From positions 62,001 through 126,000 of the forward strand of contig JACKDU010000004.1 of assembly GCA_020633335.1 (NCBI GenBank): a stretch of DNA of 64,000 nt, read 5' to 3'. The translations under genes were made by a program, and so were the position numbers. The DNA is from Myxococcales bacterium. GTDB taxonomy: Bacteria; Myxococcota_A; Polyangia; Nannocystales; Nannocystaceae. Shown here in pieces: positions 41,259 through 50,894 of this stretch. Positions within the stretch are counted from its first letter, which is position 1. Each line of letters starts with the position of its first letter. The notes under the pieces were generated by a model, which was not told the DNA's origin, made no database searches, and saw nothing but the letters and a program-made list of their open reading frames with translations.

Positions 41259-43673
41259 GTGGCTCAGACGCGGGTAGAGCTCGGGATCGGCGTGCGCTTC
41301 GCGGGCCGCTACGAGGTCCTCAGGCCGCTCGGGCGCGGCGGCATGGGCACGGTCTACGCCGCCCACGACGCGATCCTGGGGGAGGCGGTCGCCCTCAAGA
41401 TCCTCAGCGCGAGCGCCGACGCCGACTCGCCGGCGCTCCAGCGCTTCCGTCGCGAGGTCGTGCTCGCCCGCCGCGTCACCCACCCCGGCGTCGTCCGGGT
41501 CCACGACATCGGCGAGGCCGGCGGCCTCCTCTACATGACGATGGAGCTGGTCGAGGGCCAGACCCTCGCCGAGCTCCTCAGCCGCGGCCCGCCGGCGCCG
41601 GCGCGGGCCCTGGCGATCTTCAGCGAGCTGGTCTCGGCGGTCGCGGCGGTCCACGACGCGGGGATCATCCACCGCGATCTCAAGCCGACCAACGTCCTCC
41701 TCGATCGCCGCGGCCGGGTCCGCCTCGCTGACTTCGGGATCGCCCGCGGCGGCCCGGACCTCGAGATCACCCACCCCGGCGCGCTGGTCGGCACCCTCCG
41801 CTACATGGCCCCGGAGCAGCTCCGCCGCGGCGACGACGTCGACGCGCGGGCCGATGTCTACGCGCTCGGGCTGATCCTCCACGAGCTCCTGACCGGCGAC
41901 GTGCCGGCCCCCGGGTGCCCGCCGAGCGCCGACCTCGGGGCGCTCACCCGCGATGATCCGCGCCTCCTCGCCAGCCTCGAGCGCCTCCTCGAGCGGACCC
42001 TCGCCGCCGATCGGCGGGCCCGCCTGGCGTCGGCGGCCGAGCTCCTCGCCGCGCTCGCGGGCCTCGGCGAGCGCCTCACGGTGATCGCCGACCCGGTCGA
42101 TCTCGACGACGACGCGCCGACGATGATCGCGGCGATGCCGACCCTCGACGGCGCGGCCTCGACCTCGGCGGCGGAGAGCGCCCACCCGCCGAGCGCCGCC
42201 TCGGCGATCGCCTCGCCGAGCGCCTCGCCGGTCGCCGCCCCGGCCTCGGGCGAGCTCCGCTCGCTCGCGGTCCTCCCCTTCCAGTACTTCGGGCCGCCCG
42301 CCGACGCCTACCTCGGGCAGACCCTCGCCGAGGAGCTGGTCGATCTCCTCGCCTTCCTCCGCGGGATCAAGGTGCTCGGCACCGGCGCGACCTCGTCGTT
42401 CCAGAGCGGCCGCGATCCGCGGGCGATCGGCGAGGCGCTCGGGGTCCTCTGGGTGATCGACGGGACGATCCAGCGGGCCGGCGATCGGGCGCGCACCGCC
42501 GTCCGCCTGATCGACGCGACCACCGGCGAGCAGCTCTGGAGCGAGTGCGTGACCGGGACGATCAGCGACACCCTCTCGTTCCAGACCAACGTCGCCCGGG
42601 TGGTCGCCGAGCACGTCCGCGGCGAGCTCACGACGATCAGCTCGCGGGCCCAGGCGCCGCCGCGCGCGATCGAGCTCTACCTCAGCGCCCGCCGCCACCT
42701 CAGCCGCTTCGAGGACATCGATCGCAGCGCCGAGGCCTACCGCGCGCTCCGTGAGGCGCTCGACCTCGCCCCCGAGTTCACCGAGGCGATCGCCGCGATC
42801 GCCTTCACGGCGGTGCGCGCGTGGTTCTCGCGGCCGGCGATCCTCGGCGACCCGCTCAACTGGGCGGAGACCGCGAGCGCGCTGGTCGAGGACGCCAAGC
42901 GGCGGGCGCCCGATCTCCCGGAGACCCACCTCGCGGCCGGCGTCCTCGCCCTCCAGCGCTGCGAGTTCGCGGCCGCGGTCGCCTCGCTCGCGCGGGTGCT
43001 GACGATCGCGCCGACCCACGGCGAGGCCCACCGCTACCTGGCGATCCTCGAGATGGAGGCCGGTCTCATCGACTCGGCGCTCGCCCGCTTCCGCCTGGTC
43101 GCCGAGTACGATCCGACCTCGGCCTTCGCGGTCTCGATGATCGGCCGCTGGCGGGCGCTCGAGGGCGACGCGGCCTCCGACCAGCTCTTCGTCGACGCCC
43201 AGCGGCGGGCGCCGACCCCGTCGATCGGCGCCTGCCTGATGCGCCTGCGGGGCGCGGCCTGGCGACGGGCGCCGCTGCCGACGCTCAGCGCCGGCGAGCG
43301 CTCCAAGATCGCCGGCGCCCGCTGGCCGCTCCCCCGCCTCTTCCTCGCCGCGCTCGAGGGGACCCTCGAGGCGTCGGCGATCGAGACCGCCGAGGAGATC
43401 CTGGCGAGCGCCGGTCAGAGCCCGCGCGCCCGGACGTCGTCCCTGCAATTCATCTGCGAGCTCTGGCTCCTCCTCGATCGCCCGGAGATCGCCCTGCGGC
43501 GCCTGGAGGAGTGCGTGCGGGTCGGCCTCCTCGACGTCGCCTGGCTCGATCGCTGCCAGCTCATGGATCCCCTGCGGGGCCAGCCGGAATTCGAGGCGCT
43601 GGTCGAGCAGGTGCGGGCGCGGGCGCTCGCGGCCTTCACGGCCGCGCCCTCGGTCGTGGCGACCTTCTCGTAG
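41259..43673 (+). CDS. Ser/Thr protein kinase with TolB-like and TPR regions
   Basis: 804 residues from a GTG. The kinase domain is at ~13-275: glycine loop LGRGGMGTVY, VALKIL, HRDLKPTNVLL, DFGIARGG, and APE-like MAPEQL, all intact. A Ser/Ala-rich linker leads to a TolB/adenylate-cyclase-type segment (LAVLPFQYFGPPADAYLGQTLAEEL; WVIDGTIQRAGDRARTAVRLIDATTGEQLW) at ~330-440, followed by TPR-like helices to the end. No membrane helix is visible, so it is a soluble sensor kinase. The order kinase-TolB-TPR is frequent in myxobacteria and acidobacteria. Confidence 0.92.
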   Translation: MAQTRVELGIGVRFAGRYEVLRPLGRGGMGTVYAAHDAILGEAVALKILSASADADSPALQRFRREVVLARRVTHPGVVRVHDIGEAGGLLYMTMELVEGQTLAELLSRGPPAPARALAIFSELVSAVAAVHDAGIIHRDLKPTNVLLDRRGRVRLADFGIARGGPDLEITHPGALVGTLRYMAPEQLRRGDDVDARADVYALGLILHELLTGDVPAPGCPPSADLGALTRDDPRLLASLERLLERTLAADRRARLASAAELLAALAGLGERLTVIADPVDLDDDAPTMIAAMPTLDGAASTSAAESAHPPSAASAIASPSASPVAAPASGELRSLAVLPFQYFGPPADAYLGQTLAEELVDLLAFLRGIKVLGTGATSSFQSGRDPRAIGEALGVLWVIDGTIQRAGDRARTAVRLIDATTGEQLWSECVTGTISDTLSFQTNVARVVAEHVRGELTTISSRAQAPPRAIELYLSARRHLSRFEDIDRSAEAYRALREALDLAPEFTEAIAAIAFTAVRAWFSRPAILGDPLNWAETASALVEDAKRRAPDLPETHLAAGVLALQRCEFAAAVASLARVLTIAPTHGEAHRYLAILEMEAGLIDSALARFRLVAEYDPTSAFAVSMIGRWRALEGDAASDQLFVDAQRRAPTPSIGACLMRLRGAAWRRAPLPTLSAGERSKIAGARWPLPRLFLAALEGTLEASAIETAEEILASAGQSPRARTSSLQFICELWLLLDRPEIALRRLEECVRVGLLDVAWLDRCQLMDPLRGQPEFEALVEQVRARALAAFTAAPSVVATFS

Positions 43674-43791
43674 CCGCGTCGACGCGCGCATGCGACCAGC
43701 CGAGTCGCGCGCGGCCCGGAGGCGTGCGACACCCCCGGCGCGTCGGCGATCGCCGCTTGCTCGGATCCGCACGATCGACTATCGGGTCGAC

Positions 43792-44676
43792 ATGTCCGCG
43801 CCCCAGCCTGGCCTCCTCGCGCCGCTCCCCGCGGCGTCGCGCTACCTCACCTTCCGCGCGCGACCCGGCGCCGATCCTCGGGCGGCGCTCGCTCGCCTGG
43901 CCGCCCACCCGCACGGGGAGGCGCTGGTCATCGGCATCGGCGCGTCGACGGTGGCCGCGCTCGGCGGCGAGGTGCCCGGCCTCCGCGAGGCGACGCCGCT
44001 CGCCGGCCCCGGCCAGGCGGTGCCCGCGACCCCGGCCGCGCTCTGGCTCTGGCTCCGCGGCGACGAGCGCGGGGTGCTCCTCCACCGCGGCCGCGAGCTC
44101 GCGGCGCTCGTCGCCGACGCCTTCATCGTCGACGAGGTGATCGACGGCTTCGTCCACCGGGGCGGCCGCGATCTCTCCGGCTACGAGGACGGGACCGAGA
44201 ACCCCGAGGGTGCCGCGGCGATCGACGCGGCGATCGTCGACGACCCGCGCCCCGGCCTCGGCGGCTCCTCCTTCGTCGCGGTCCAGCGCTGGATCCACGA
44301 CCTCGACGCGCTCGCGGCGATGGGCCAGGCGGAGCGCGACGGCTGCATCGGCCGCCGCCTCGCCGACAACGTCGAGCTCGGCGACGCGCCCCCGTGGGCC
44401 CACGTCAAGCGGGCCGCCCAGGAGAGCTTCGCGCCGCCGGCCTTCATCCTCCGGCGCTCGATGCCCTGGGCGGAGGGCGCCGACGCGGGCCTCCTCTTCA
44501 TCGCCTTCGGCCGCTCCTTCGACGCCTTCGAGGCGATCCTGCGGCGGATGGTCGGAGCCGAGGACGGGATCGTCGACGGCCTCTTCCGCTTCACCCGACC
44601 GCGCTCCAGCGCCTTCCTCTGGTGCCCGCCGCTGGTCGACGGGCGCCTCGATCTCCGCCTCTTCGACGAGACCTGA
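43792..44676 (+). CDS. DyP-type haem peroxidase
   Basis: 294 residues from ATG 43792. GYEDGTENP (residues 130-138) is the DyP GxxDG motif with catalytic Asp133; WAHVKRAA around 201-208 supplies a candidate proximal haem His, and LLFIAFGRSFDAFEAILRRMVG is the C-terminal family block. DyP enzymes use H2O2 to oxidise dyes, lignin-like compounds or haem. There is no signal peptide, and no encapsulin gene is adjacent. A GACTAT hexamer 9 nt upstream of the ATG fits the leaderless pattern. Confidence 0.92.
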   Translation: MSAPQPGLLAPLPAASRYLTFRARPGADPRAALARLAAHPHGEALVIGIGASTVAALGGEVPGLREATPLAGPGQAVPATPAALWLWLRGDERGVLLHRGRELAALVADAFIVDEVIDGFVHRGGRDLSGYEDGTENPEGAAAIDAAIVDDPRPGLGGSSFVAVQRWIHDLDALAAMGQAERDGCIGRRLADNVELGDAPPWAHVKRAAQESFAPPAFILRRSMPWAEGADAGLLFIAFGRSFDAFEAILRRMVGAEDGIVDGLFRFTRPRSSAFLWCPPLVDGRLDLRLFDET

Positions 44677-44681
44677 TCGCC

Positions 44682-44999
44682 ATGACCGTCCCCCGCCGCG
44701 CGAGCCGACCGATCGAGGTCGACGGCCACGCCCTCCGCTGGTGGTACCGCCTGCCGGCCTGCGGCTCCGCGGATTGCCCGCAGGACTGGCCGCATGTGGT
44801 GATCGCCGACGCGGGCCGGGGCGGCGAGATCGTCACCTTCGCGGTCCCCAGCGGATGGGGTGCGGTGACCCCTGCCCACGTCGCCGCCGCCGCACGCCGC
44901 GCCCTCGCGGAGGGCTGGCGCCCCGGCGTCGGCGCCGGCGTGCGGCACGTCGGCCCGCCGCCGCTCGATCCGGGCGATCCCCGTCGCCAAGGGGGTTGA
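44682..44999 (+). CDS. small hypothetical protein after the DyP gene
   Basis: 105 residues starting 5 nt after the DyP stop, so almost certainly co-transcribed. It contains LRWWYRLPACGSADCPQDW with two Cys five residues apart, then a short alpha/beta stretch (AHVAAAARRALAEGW) and a Pro/Gly tail. No family is recognised. It could be a cofactor or regulatory partner of the peroxidase; that is context only. Confidence 0.55.
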   Translation: MTVPRRASRPIEVDGHALRWWYRLPACGSADCPQDWPHVVIADAGRGGEIVTFAVPSGWGAVTPAHVAAAARRALAEGWRPGVGAGVRHVGPPPLDPGDPRRQGG

Positions 45000-45085
45000 G
45001 CCGCTTCCGCGCGGTCGTCATTCGCGGCCGGTCCAGCGCCAACTTTTCGTGCCCGCCGCGGCCCTGCTCAGCCCGGCGCGCTCGC

Positions 45086-45091
45086 TACGAT
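45086..45091 (+). promoter_or_regulatory. leaderless-type -10 (TACGAT) for the receiver-kinase gene
   Basis: TACGAT ends 10 nt before ATG 45102. The upstream ATG at 45090 overlaps the hexamer itself, so it cannot be used from this promoter. Confidence 0.45.
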
Positions 45092-45101
45092 GGGCCCGTC
45101 G

Positions 45102-46691
45102 ATGGGAGAGCTGGTTGACGATCGACCGCGCCTCCTCCTGGCGGAGGACGAGCCGGCGGCCCGCGAGGGCCTCCGCGCGCTCCTCGAGGACGAGGGCTAC
45201 GAGGTCCGGACCGCGGCCGACGGCTCGCAGGCGCTCGCGGCCCTCCACGGCTGGAGCCCCGATCTCGTGGTCACCGACGTGAAGATGCCGAAGCTCGACG
45301 GCCACGGGCTGATGGCCGCGCTCGGGCGCCGCCTCCCCGACGTCCCGGTGATCGTCATGAGCGGCCACGGGACGATCGAGGAGGCGGTCGACACCCTCCA
45401 CCGCGGCGCCGTCGACTACCTCGGCAAGCCCCTCGATCTCGACCGCCTCCTCGCGTCGATCCGCCGGGCCCTCGCCCGCACGCGGGACCCCCTCGCGCCC
45501 GGCCAGGTGATCGCCGGCCGCTACCGCATCGACGCCGAGATCGGCGCGGGCGCGATGGGTCGGGTCTTCCGCTCGACCCACCTCGGGCTCGGCCGCGAGG
45601 TCGCGCTCAAGGTCTTCACCGCCCACGGCGACGTCGCCGACGGCCGCGCCCGCTTCGCCCGCGAGGCCCAGGTCGCGGCCTCGCTCCGCCACCCGGGGGT
45701 CGTCCAGATCCTCGACTACGGCAGCGAGGGCGGCCTCCCCTTCCTGGTGATGGAGCTCCTCGTCGGCCACGATCTCCGCGAGGAGGTCGACGAGAGCCTG
45801 CCGCCGCTGGCGATCCCGCGGGCGCTCGAGATCGCCGCGGCGATCGTCTCGGTGCTGATCGCGGCCCACCGCGCCGGCCTCACCCACCGCGACCTCAAGC
45901 CCGAGAACGTCTTCCTCGAGGAGATCGGCGGCCGCGAGGTGGTGCGGATCCTCGACTTCGGCTTCGCCTTCCTCGCCGAGGACGACGCCTCCGGCCGCGG
46001 GCGCCTCACCGCCGAGGGGCTGATCGTCGGCACCCCCTTCTACATCGCCCCCGAGCAGGTGCGCGGCCAGGCGATCGGCCCCCCCGCCGACATCTACGCG
46101 CTCGGCTGCCTCCTCTACGAGATGCTCTGCGGCTTCACGCCCTTCACCGGCGAGACCTTCGACGTGATGTCGCACCACGTCCACGCCGCCCCGCCGCCGC
46201 TCCGCGAGCGCCGCCCCGATCTCCCGCCGGCCCTCGACGCGCTGATCCAGGCGATGCTCGACAAGCGCGCGGCCGCCCGCCCGAGCGCCGAGCAGGTCGC
46301 TTCGGCGCTCCGCCGGATCGGCGCCGACGCGGGCGCGGCCCCGGCCCGGGTGATCGTCGTCGGCGAGATCGACGGCGACCTGGTGGCGGCGATCGAGCGC
46401 GCCGGCCTGGCGATCGAGCGGACGGTCGAGCGCGCGGTCGAGTGGCTCGGCGACACCCTCGGGGCCGAGTCCAGCGACGTCGTCGCGATCTACGCCGCGG
46501 CCTGCGGGCTGCCGACGATCAAGGCGCTGGTCGACACCGGCGTCCCGGTGATCGCCGACCTCGGCGAGGGCGAGATCCCCCGCGGGCTCGCGCTCCGACG
46601 CCTCGGCGTCGCCGCCCGCCTGATCCGACCGATCGCGCCCGACCTCCTGGTGTCGACCCTCGCGCGCCTCCGCCAGCGCCCCCGCAGGTGA
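45102..46691 (+). CDS. receiver - Ser/Thr kinase - degenerate receiver fusion
   Basis: 529 residues. The N-terminal receiver (~8-120) has LLLAEDEP, phospho-Asp in VVTDVKMPKLDG, and Lys in LGKPLD: complete. The kinase (~140-395) has GAGAMGRVF, VALKVF, HRDLKPENVFL, DFGFAFL and PEQVRG: active-looking. The last ~115 residues (ARVIVVGEIDGDLVAAIERAGL to LIRPIAPDLLVSTLARL) have a receiver-like strand/helix order but no acidic pocket or phospho-Asp. It would join a two-component input to Ser/Thr phosphorylation in one chain. Confidence 0.88.
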   Translation: MGELVDDRPRLLLAEDEPAAREGLRALLEDEGYEVRTAADGSQALAALHGWSPDLVVTDVKMPKLDGHGLMAALGRRLPDVPVIVMSGHGTIEEAVDTLHRGAVDYLGKPLDLDRLLASIRRALARTRDPLAPGQVIAGRYRIDAEIGAGAMGRVFRSTHLGLGREVALKVFTAHGDVADGRARFAREAQVAASLRHPGVVQILDYGSEGGLPFLVMELLVGHDLREEVDESLPPLAIPRALEIAAAIVSVLIAAHRAGLTHRDLKPENVFLEEIGGREVVRILDFGFAFLAEDDASGRGRLTAEGLIVGTPFYIAPEQVRGQAIGPPADIYALGCLLYEMLCGFTPFTGETFDVMSHHVHAAPPPLRERRPDLPPALDALIQAMLDKRAAARPSAEQVASALRRIGADAGAAPARVIVVGEIDGDLVAAIERAGLAIERTVERAVEWLGDTLGAESSDVVAIYAAACGLPTIKALVDTGVPVIADLGEGEIPRGLALRRLGVAARLIRPIAPDLLVSTLARLRQRPRR

Positions 46692-46826
46692 GCGCGCGCC
46701 CTCGCGCGGCCGCCCTGGAGCCCCTCGGACGCCGTTTCCGGGGCCAACCACATTTTTTGAGGGGGTGGTGTCATGGTGGTCCGGTCGCCGGCGTTCAGGA
46801 GGCGACTTTTGCGGAGACGAGCACCG

Positions 46827-49114
46827 ATGCGAAGCTGGCTGACGACGATCCTCGTGACCATCCCCCTCGCCCTCCCGGGCTGCCGGACCCACGGCACCGT
46901 GACGCCGATCGTCGGTGAGGGCCCAGGATCGACCGGCGGCGGCGACCCGATCGCCACCACGCCGACCCAGCCCGCCTACTACACGGCGCCCGCCCACGTC
47001 TTCACCCCGCGCCAGCACCCGGCCCACACCCGGCCGATGCCGCCGCCCCCGCCCGATCCCCGGAGCCTGCCGAAGCTGGTCGATCGGACATCTCAGTGCT
47101 TCGGCTCGCCGCGCCCCGAGCCGCGGCCGGTGACCAAGAAGAGCGGCGGGACCGTCGCCAAGTCGGGCTCGGGCTCGGGCTCGGGCTACGGCCGCGGCTC
47201 CGGCTCCGGCAAGGGCGGCGGCGGCTACAAGAACGTCCCCTACCAGCCCGCGCCGTCGACGACGAGCCCGAGCAAGCCGACCGAGGCGAAGCCCGCGACC
47301 AAGAAGGACAGCGGCGGGAGCGCGGGCGGCCTCGTCGGATCGACGGCGGGCCGGGGCGACGGCGCCTACGCCTCTAACCTCGGCCCGGCCGGCGGGGGCG
47401 CGATGGCCAGCGCCGACGCGGCCCCGGGGATGGCCCCGCCGCCGGAGGCCCAGGCGAAGAGCGCCGAGGTCGCGGTCGAGACCAGCCGCGCGTCCAACCG
47501 CGAGGAGAAGCGGCGGGCGAAGAAGGAGAAGAAGGCCTCCAAGCGCGCCGATCGGCCGGCCGCGGCGACCCCGGCCGCCGAGGAGTCGGTCGCCTACGAG
47601 CCCGCCGGCGCCGACTACGACGACGGCGCCGAGGACGAGCGCCTCCAGCCGGGCGGCGCCCAGCTGGCCGCCCGCGACGACGTCTACGACCAGTACACCG
47701 ACTGGGGCCAGGCGACCTACCTCTCGAACGACGACACGATGAGCCTCTCGTCGGCCCAGCGGATCATCTACGCGATCGACCGCTACCTCCCGCTGCCGCC
47801 CGAGAACATCCGCCCCCACGAGCTCCTCAACTACTTCTCGTTCAACACGATCCCGGTCGCCGAGACCGATGACTTCTCGGTCCTCGCCGAGATCGCCCCG
47901 AACCCGGACAAGGGGGGATCTACGACCTCGCGCTCGCCGTCCAGGGCAAGCCGATGGACCGCGACTCCCGGCGCAACGCCAACCTCACCCTGGTGATCGA
48001 CCGCTCGGGGTCGATGTCGGACGAGGGGCGGATGAACTACCTCAAGCAGGGGCTCCGGCGGATGACCTCGGAGCTCAAGAACGGCGACATCGTCAACATG
48101 GTGATCTTCGACCATGACGTGTGCACGCCGCTCGAGAACTACGTCGTCGGCCGCGACCGCCCGCAGGTCCTCGAGAGGGCGATCGACGGCCTCAAGCCGC
48201 GGGGCTCGACCGACCTCTACTCCGGCCTCTCGCAGGGCTACCAGCTCGCCGATCGCTCCTACCAGCCGACCTACAACAACCGGGTCATGCTGATCACCGA
48301 CGCGCTCGCCAACACCGGCGTCACCGACTCGCGGGCGATCGCGATGGTCGGCAAGTACTACGACGAGCGGCGGATCCGGCTCTCGGGCGTCGGCGTCGGC
48401 TCGACCTTCAACGACGAGCTCCTCGACCGCCTGACCGAGAAGGGCAAGGGCGCCTACGTCTTCCTCGGCTCCGAGGCCGAGGTCGACGCGGTCTTCGGGC
48501 CCCGCCTGGTCTCGCTCCTCGAGACCACCGCGCTCGACGTCCACTTCCAGCTCCACCTCCCGCCCTCGCTGCGGATGAACGTCTTCTACGGCGAGGAGGC
48601 CTCGACCGTGAAGGAGGAGGTCCAGGCGATCCACTACTTCGCCAACACCTCGCAGCTCTTCTTCTCCGAGCTGATGGCCCGCGGCGGCAAGCTCCGCCCC
48701 GAGGACTGGATCATGATGACGATCGAGTACGAGGACCCGGAGACCGGCGCCGAGACGATGGAGGAGGTCGCCTGGAACCTCGGCGACATCGCCCACGAGT
48801 CGGCGAACGTCAACAAGGCGCGCCTCCTGATGAGCTTCGTCCAGCGCCTCGGCGAGCTCGCCTACCGCCCCGCCCCCTCGGGCTACCGGACCTGGGCCGG
48901 CGGCTGGAACGACCAGGGCGCCTGGCAGATCTGCGAGGAGGGGCGGCAGACCCTCGACCGCCAGGCGGCGCCGCTCGCCGGCGACCCCGAGGTCAACCGC
49001 GTCCGCGGCCTCTGGGCGAAGTACTGCTCGCGCTACGATCGGCCGCAGCAGCCGGTCCAGAGCCAGCCCGTCCAGGCCCAGCCCGACCGCTGGCCGGGCG
49101 CGAGCGGCTCCTGA
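46827..49114 (+). CDS. VWA (YfbK-like) lipoprotein, frameshifted as read
   Basis: Lipobox ALPGC, Cys19, from ATG 46827 (46773 is an alternative). A long Ser/Gly/Pro/Lys-rich linker follows, then the YfbK N-terminal block (ENIRPHELLNYFSFNT, DDFSVLAEIAPNPDKGG). At 47912-47917 a run of six G shifts the frame; seven G would continue as IYDLALAVQGKPMDRDSRRN into the VWA domain (VIDRSGSM, a MIDAS motif; LKPRGSTDLYSGL; ITDALANTG) to 49114. Total about 763 residues. VWA/YfbK proteins are metal-dependent adhesion or assembly factors on the envelope. Confidence 0.78.
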
Positions 49115-49200
49115 GCCGGCGCTCCGCCGGGTGCGAGGCCGGGGCCCGCCGCGCGACGCGGTCGGCCCCGGCGGCGCTTCGAAGCGGTGATCTTTCGAAA

Positions 49201-49214
49201 TGTCTCAAGGGACA
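49201..49214. repeat. interspersed 14-bp palindrome copy 4 (TGTCTCAAGGGACA)
   Basis: Between the convergent VWA gene and the last gene of the TonB operon, 3 nt past that gene's stop. It may mark or process both 3' ends. Confidence 0.4.
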
Positions 49215-49217
49215 GGA

Positions 49218-49538
49218 TCAGCGGAGGCACTCGTGGCTGATCGCCTCGGCCGAGCTCGCCCTGGCGACGCACTCGCGGGCCCCCGGCGGCAGGCGGCGGC
49301 CGACGCAGCGGCCGAGATCGTCGGCGAAGAGGCGGCGGAATTCGGCCTGCTTGCGGGCGAGGAGCGCGGGGTCGCGGTAGCCCTGCTCGCGGAGCTCGAG
49401 CTCGACGATTCGATCGAGGATCGCCTCGCACTCCTCCGGGGTCGCCGCGCGGCCCTCACACGCCGCGGACGCGAGCGCGAGGCCGGCGAGCGCGAGGCCG
49501 GCGAGGCGGCGGAGGAGCGTGCGGCGGCGGCGGGGCAT
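49218..49538 (-). CDS. small Cys-rich lipoprotein ending the TonB operon
   Basis: 106 residues. Arg-rich n-region, hydrophobic core and lipobox SAAC (Cys27). The mature part is helical (EECEAILDRIVELELREQGY; ARKQAEFRRLF) with Cys in ECEAIL, GRCVGRR, RECVARA and HECLR, spaced as for two disulfides. No family is assigned, but the layout resembles small periplasmic helical-hairpin proteins. It begins 30 nt after the tonB stop, so it is the last gene of the operon. Confidence 0.6.
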   Translation of the reverse strand: MPRRRRTLLRRLAGLALAGLALASAACEGRAATPEECEAILDRIVELELREQGYRDPALLARKQAEFRRLFADDLGRCVGRRLPPGARECVARASSAEAISHECLR

Positions 49539-49568
49539 CGGTCGGGGTCGGGGGTCGGCTCGGCGTCC

Positions 49569-50451
49569 TCAGCGGTAGAATCGCACGCGGATCGGCGGCG
49601 ACCAGGCGCGGATCGCCTCGCCCTGGCGATCGCGCGCGGGCTCAAAGCGGGTGCCGCGGGCGCAGCTCAGGGCGGCCCGCCCGAAGCCCCGCCCGGGGTC
49701 GCGGACCAGGCGGGCGTCCTCGACCGCCCCGTCGCCGCCGACCAGCACCTTGAGGACCACGACCTCCTCGTCGAGGGGCTCGTCGATCGCCTCGCGCGGC
49801 CAGGCGCAGATCCACTCCTCCGGCCGCAGGCGGACCGGCGACGAGCGATCCTCGCTGATCACCTTGGTCGGCGCGGGGCGCTTCGGCGGCGGGGCGGCGG
49901 GCTTGGTCGCCGGCGCGGCCCCGCGGCCGCCCGGGGTCTTGCCGCGGCCGCTCGAGGTGGTCACGCCGCCGGCGTAGGCCGAGCCCTCGCCGCTGACGAA
50001 GGCGCCGTCGCTGAGGTCGACCGGTCCGCCCGGCTCGGCGGCGATCACCTTGCCGGCCTCCGCCGGGGGGCGGCCTTGGGCGCGCGCGGGGCTCCGCGGC
50101 GGCGGGGCCTCGGGCGGCGGCGCGGGGCTCCTGGGGCGCCTCCGCGGCCTCCTCCTCCGCGGCCTCGGCCTCCTCCGCCGCGGGCTCCGGCTCTGGCTCT
50201 GGCGCCGCCTCGGCCGGCGGCGGCGGGGCGTCGAGATCGACGACCTCGACGTGGATCAGCTCCTCGTGGACCCGCGCCGCGATCTCGGCGCTCCAGAGCT
50301 CGAGCGAGGGGCGCGAGCCGATCGCCCAGACCACGAGGCCGAGGTGGGCGAGGATCGCCGCGGCGATCGCCGCCGGCAGGCGCCGCCGCCGGGGCGGCGA
50401 CGGAACTGCCCCAAAGACCAGGTCGATGATCCGGGGATCGACGGCGCTCAT
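49569..50451 (-). CDS. tonB: TonB-like energy transducer, frameshifted as read
   Basis: The N-terminus (frame from 50451) has a membrane segment PAAIAAAILAHLGLVVWAI and an Ala/Pro/Glu-rich periplasmic spacer. The C-terminal domain is read in another frame up to 49569: EEVVVLKVLVGGDGAVEDARLVRDPGRGFGRAALSCARGTRFEPAR is the TonB C-terminal fold. The shift lies between about 50040 and 50130; losing one G of 50124-50127 gives a continuous Pro-rich linker (APPPEAPPPRSP). The ATG overlaps the exbD stop (ATGA). It couples the proton gradient to the receptor at the operon's start. Confidence 0.7.
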
Positions 50452-50894
50452 CCGTCCCCTCCGCCGGCCGCGGGCGACCCCGCGTCGAGGGGCGCCGCCG
50501 AGAAGGCGACCCGGGCGACCCCGCCCCGCTTGATCGCGTCGAGCGCGGCGATCACCCGGCGGTGGGGCACCGCGCCGTCGGCGTGGATCACCGCCCGCAG
50601 GTGGGGATCGTCGCGGAGGGCGGCCGCCGCCCGCTGGCTGAGCTCGCCGTCCGTGAGCACCGGCTCGCCGTTGATGAGGGTCGGCCCGCTCGCCGGGATC
50701 ACCACCGAGAAGACCACCTGGACCTCCTCGGTCTGGCTCGCCTGCGGGAGGTCGAGGGGGACCGAGGGGGTGACGATGATCTTCGCGGTGACGATGAAGA
50801 TGATCAGGAGGACGAGGACGATGTCGACCAGCGGGGTGATGTTGATCCCGGCGATCATCCCCTCCTCGCCGGGCTCCTGGGCGCCGCCGGCCAC
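50448..50894 (-). CDS. exbD: ExbD/TolR family protein
   Basis: 148 residues from a GTG that overlaps the exbB stop by one base (TAGTG). INITPLVDIVLVLLIIFIVTA is the single membrane helix with the conserved channel Asp; the C-terminal periplasmic domain has the PLDLPQA start, LINGEPV and VIHADGAVPHRRVIAALDAIK. It forms the proton channel with ExbB and powers TonB. Confidence 0.93.
   Translation of the reverse strand: MAGGAQEPGEEGMIAGINITPLVDIVLVLLIIFIVTAKIIVTPSVPLDLPQASQTEEVQVVFSVVIPASGPTLINGEPVLTDGELSQRAAAALRDDPHLRAVIHADGAVPHRRVIAALDAIKRGGVARVAFSAAPLDAGSPAAGGGDG

Noticed and set aside
41217..43772. 851-codon ORF opposite the kinase gene
   Set aside because: Antisense to an intact kinase with all catalytic motifs; codon pattern mirrors that gene.
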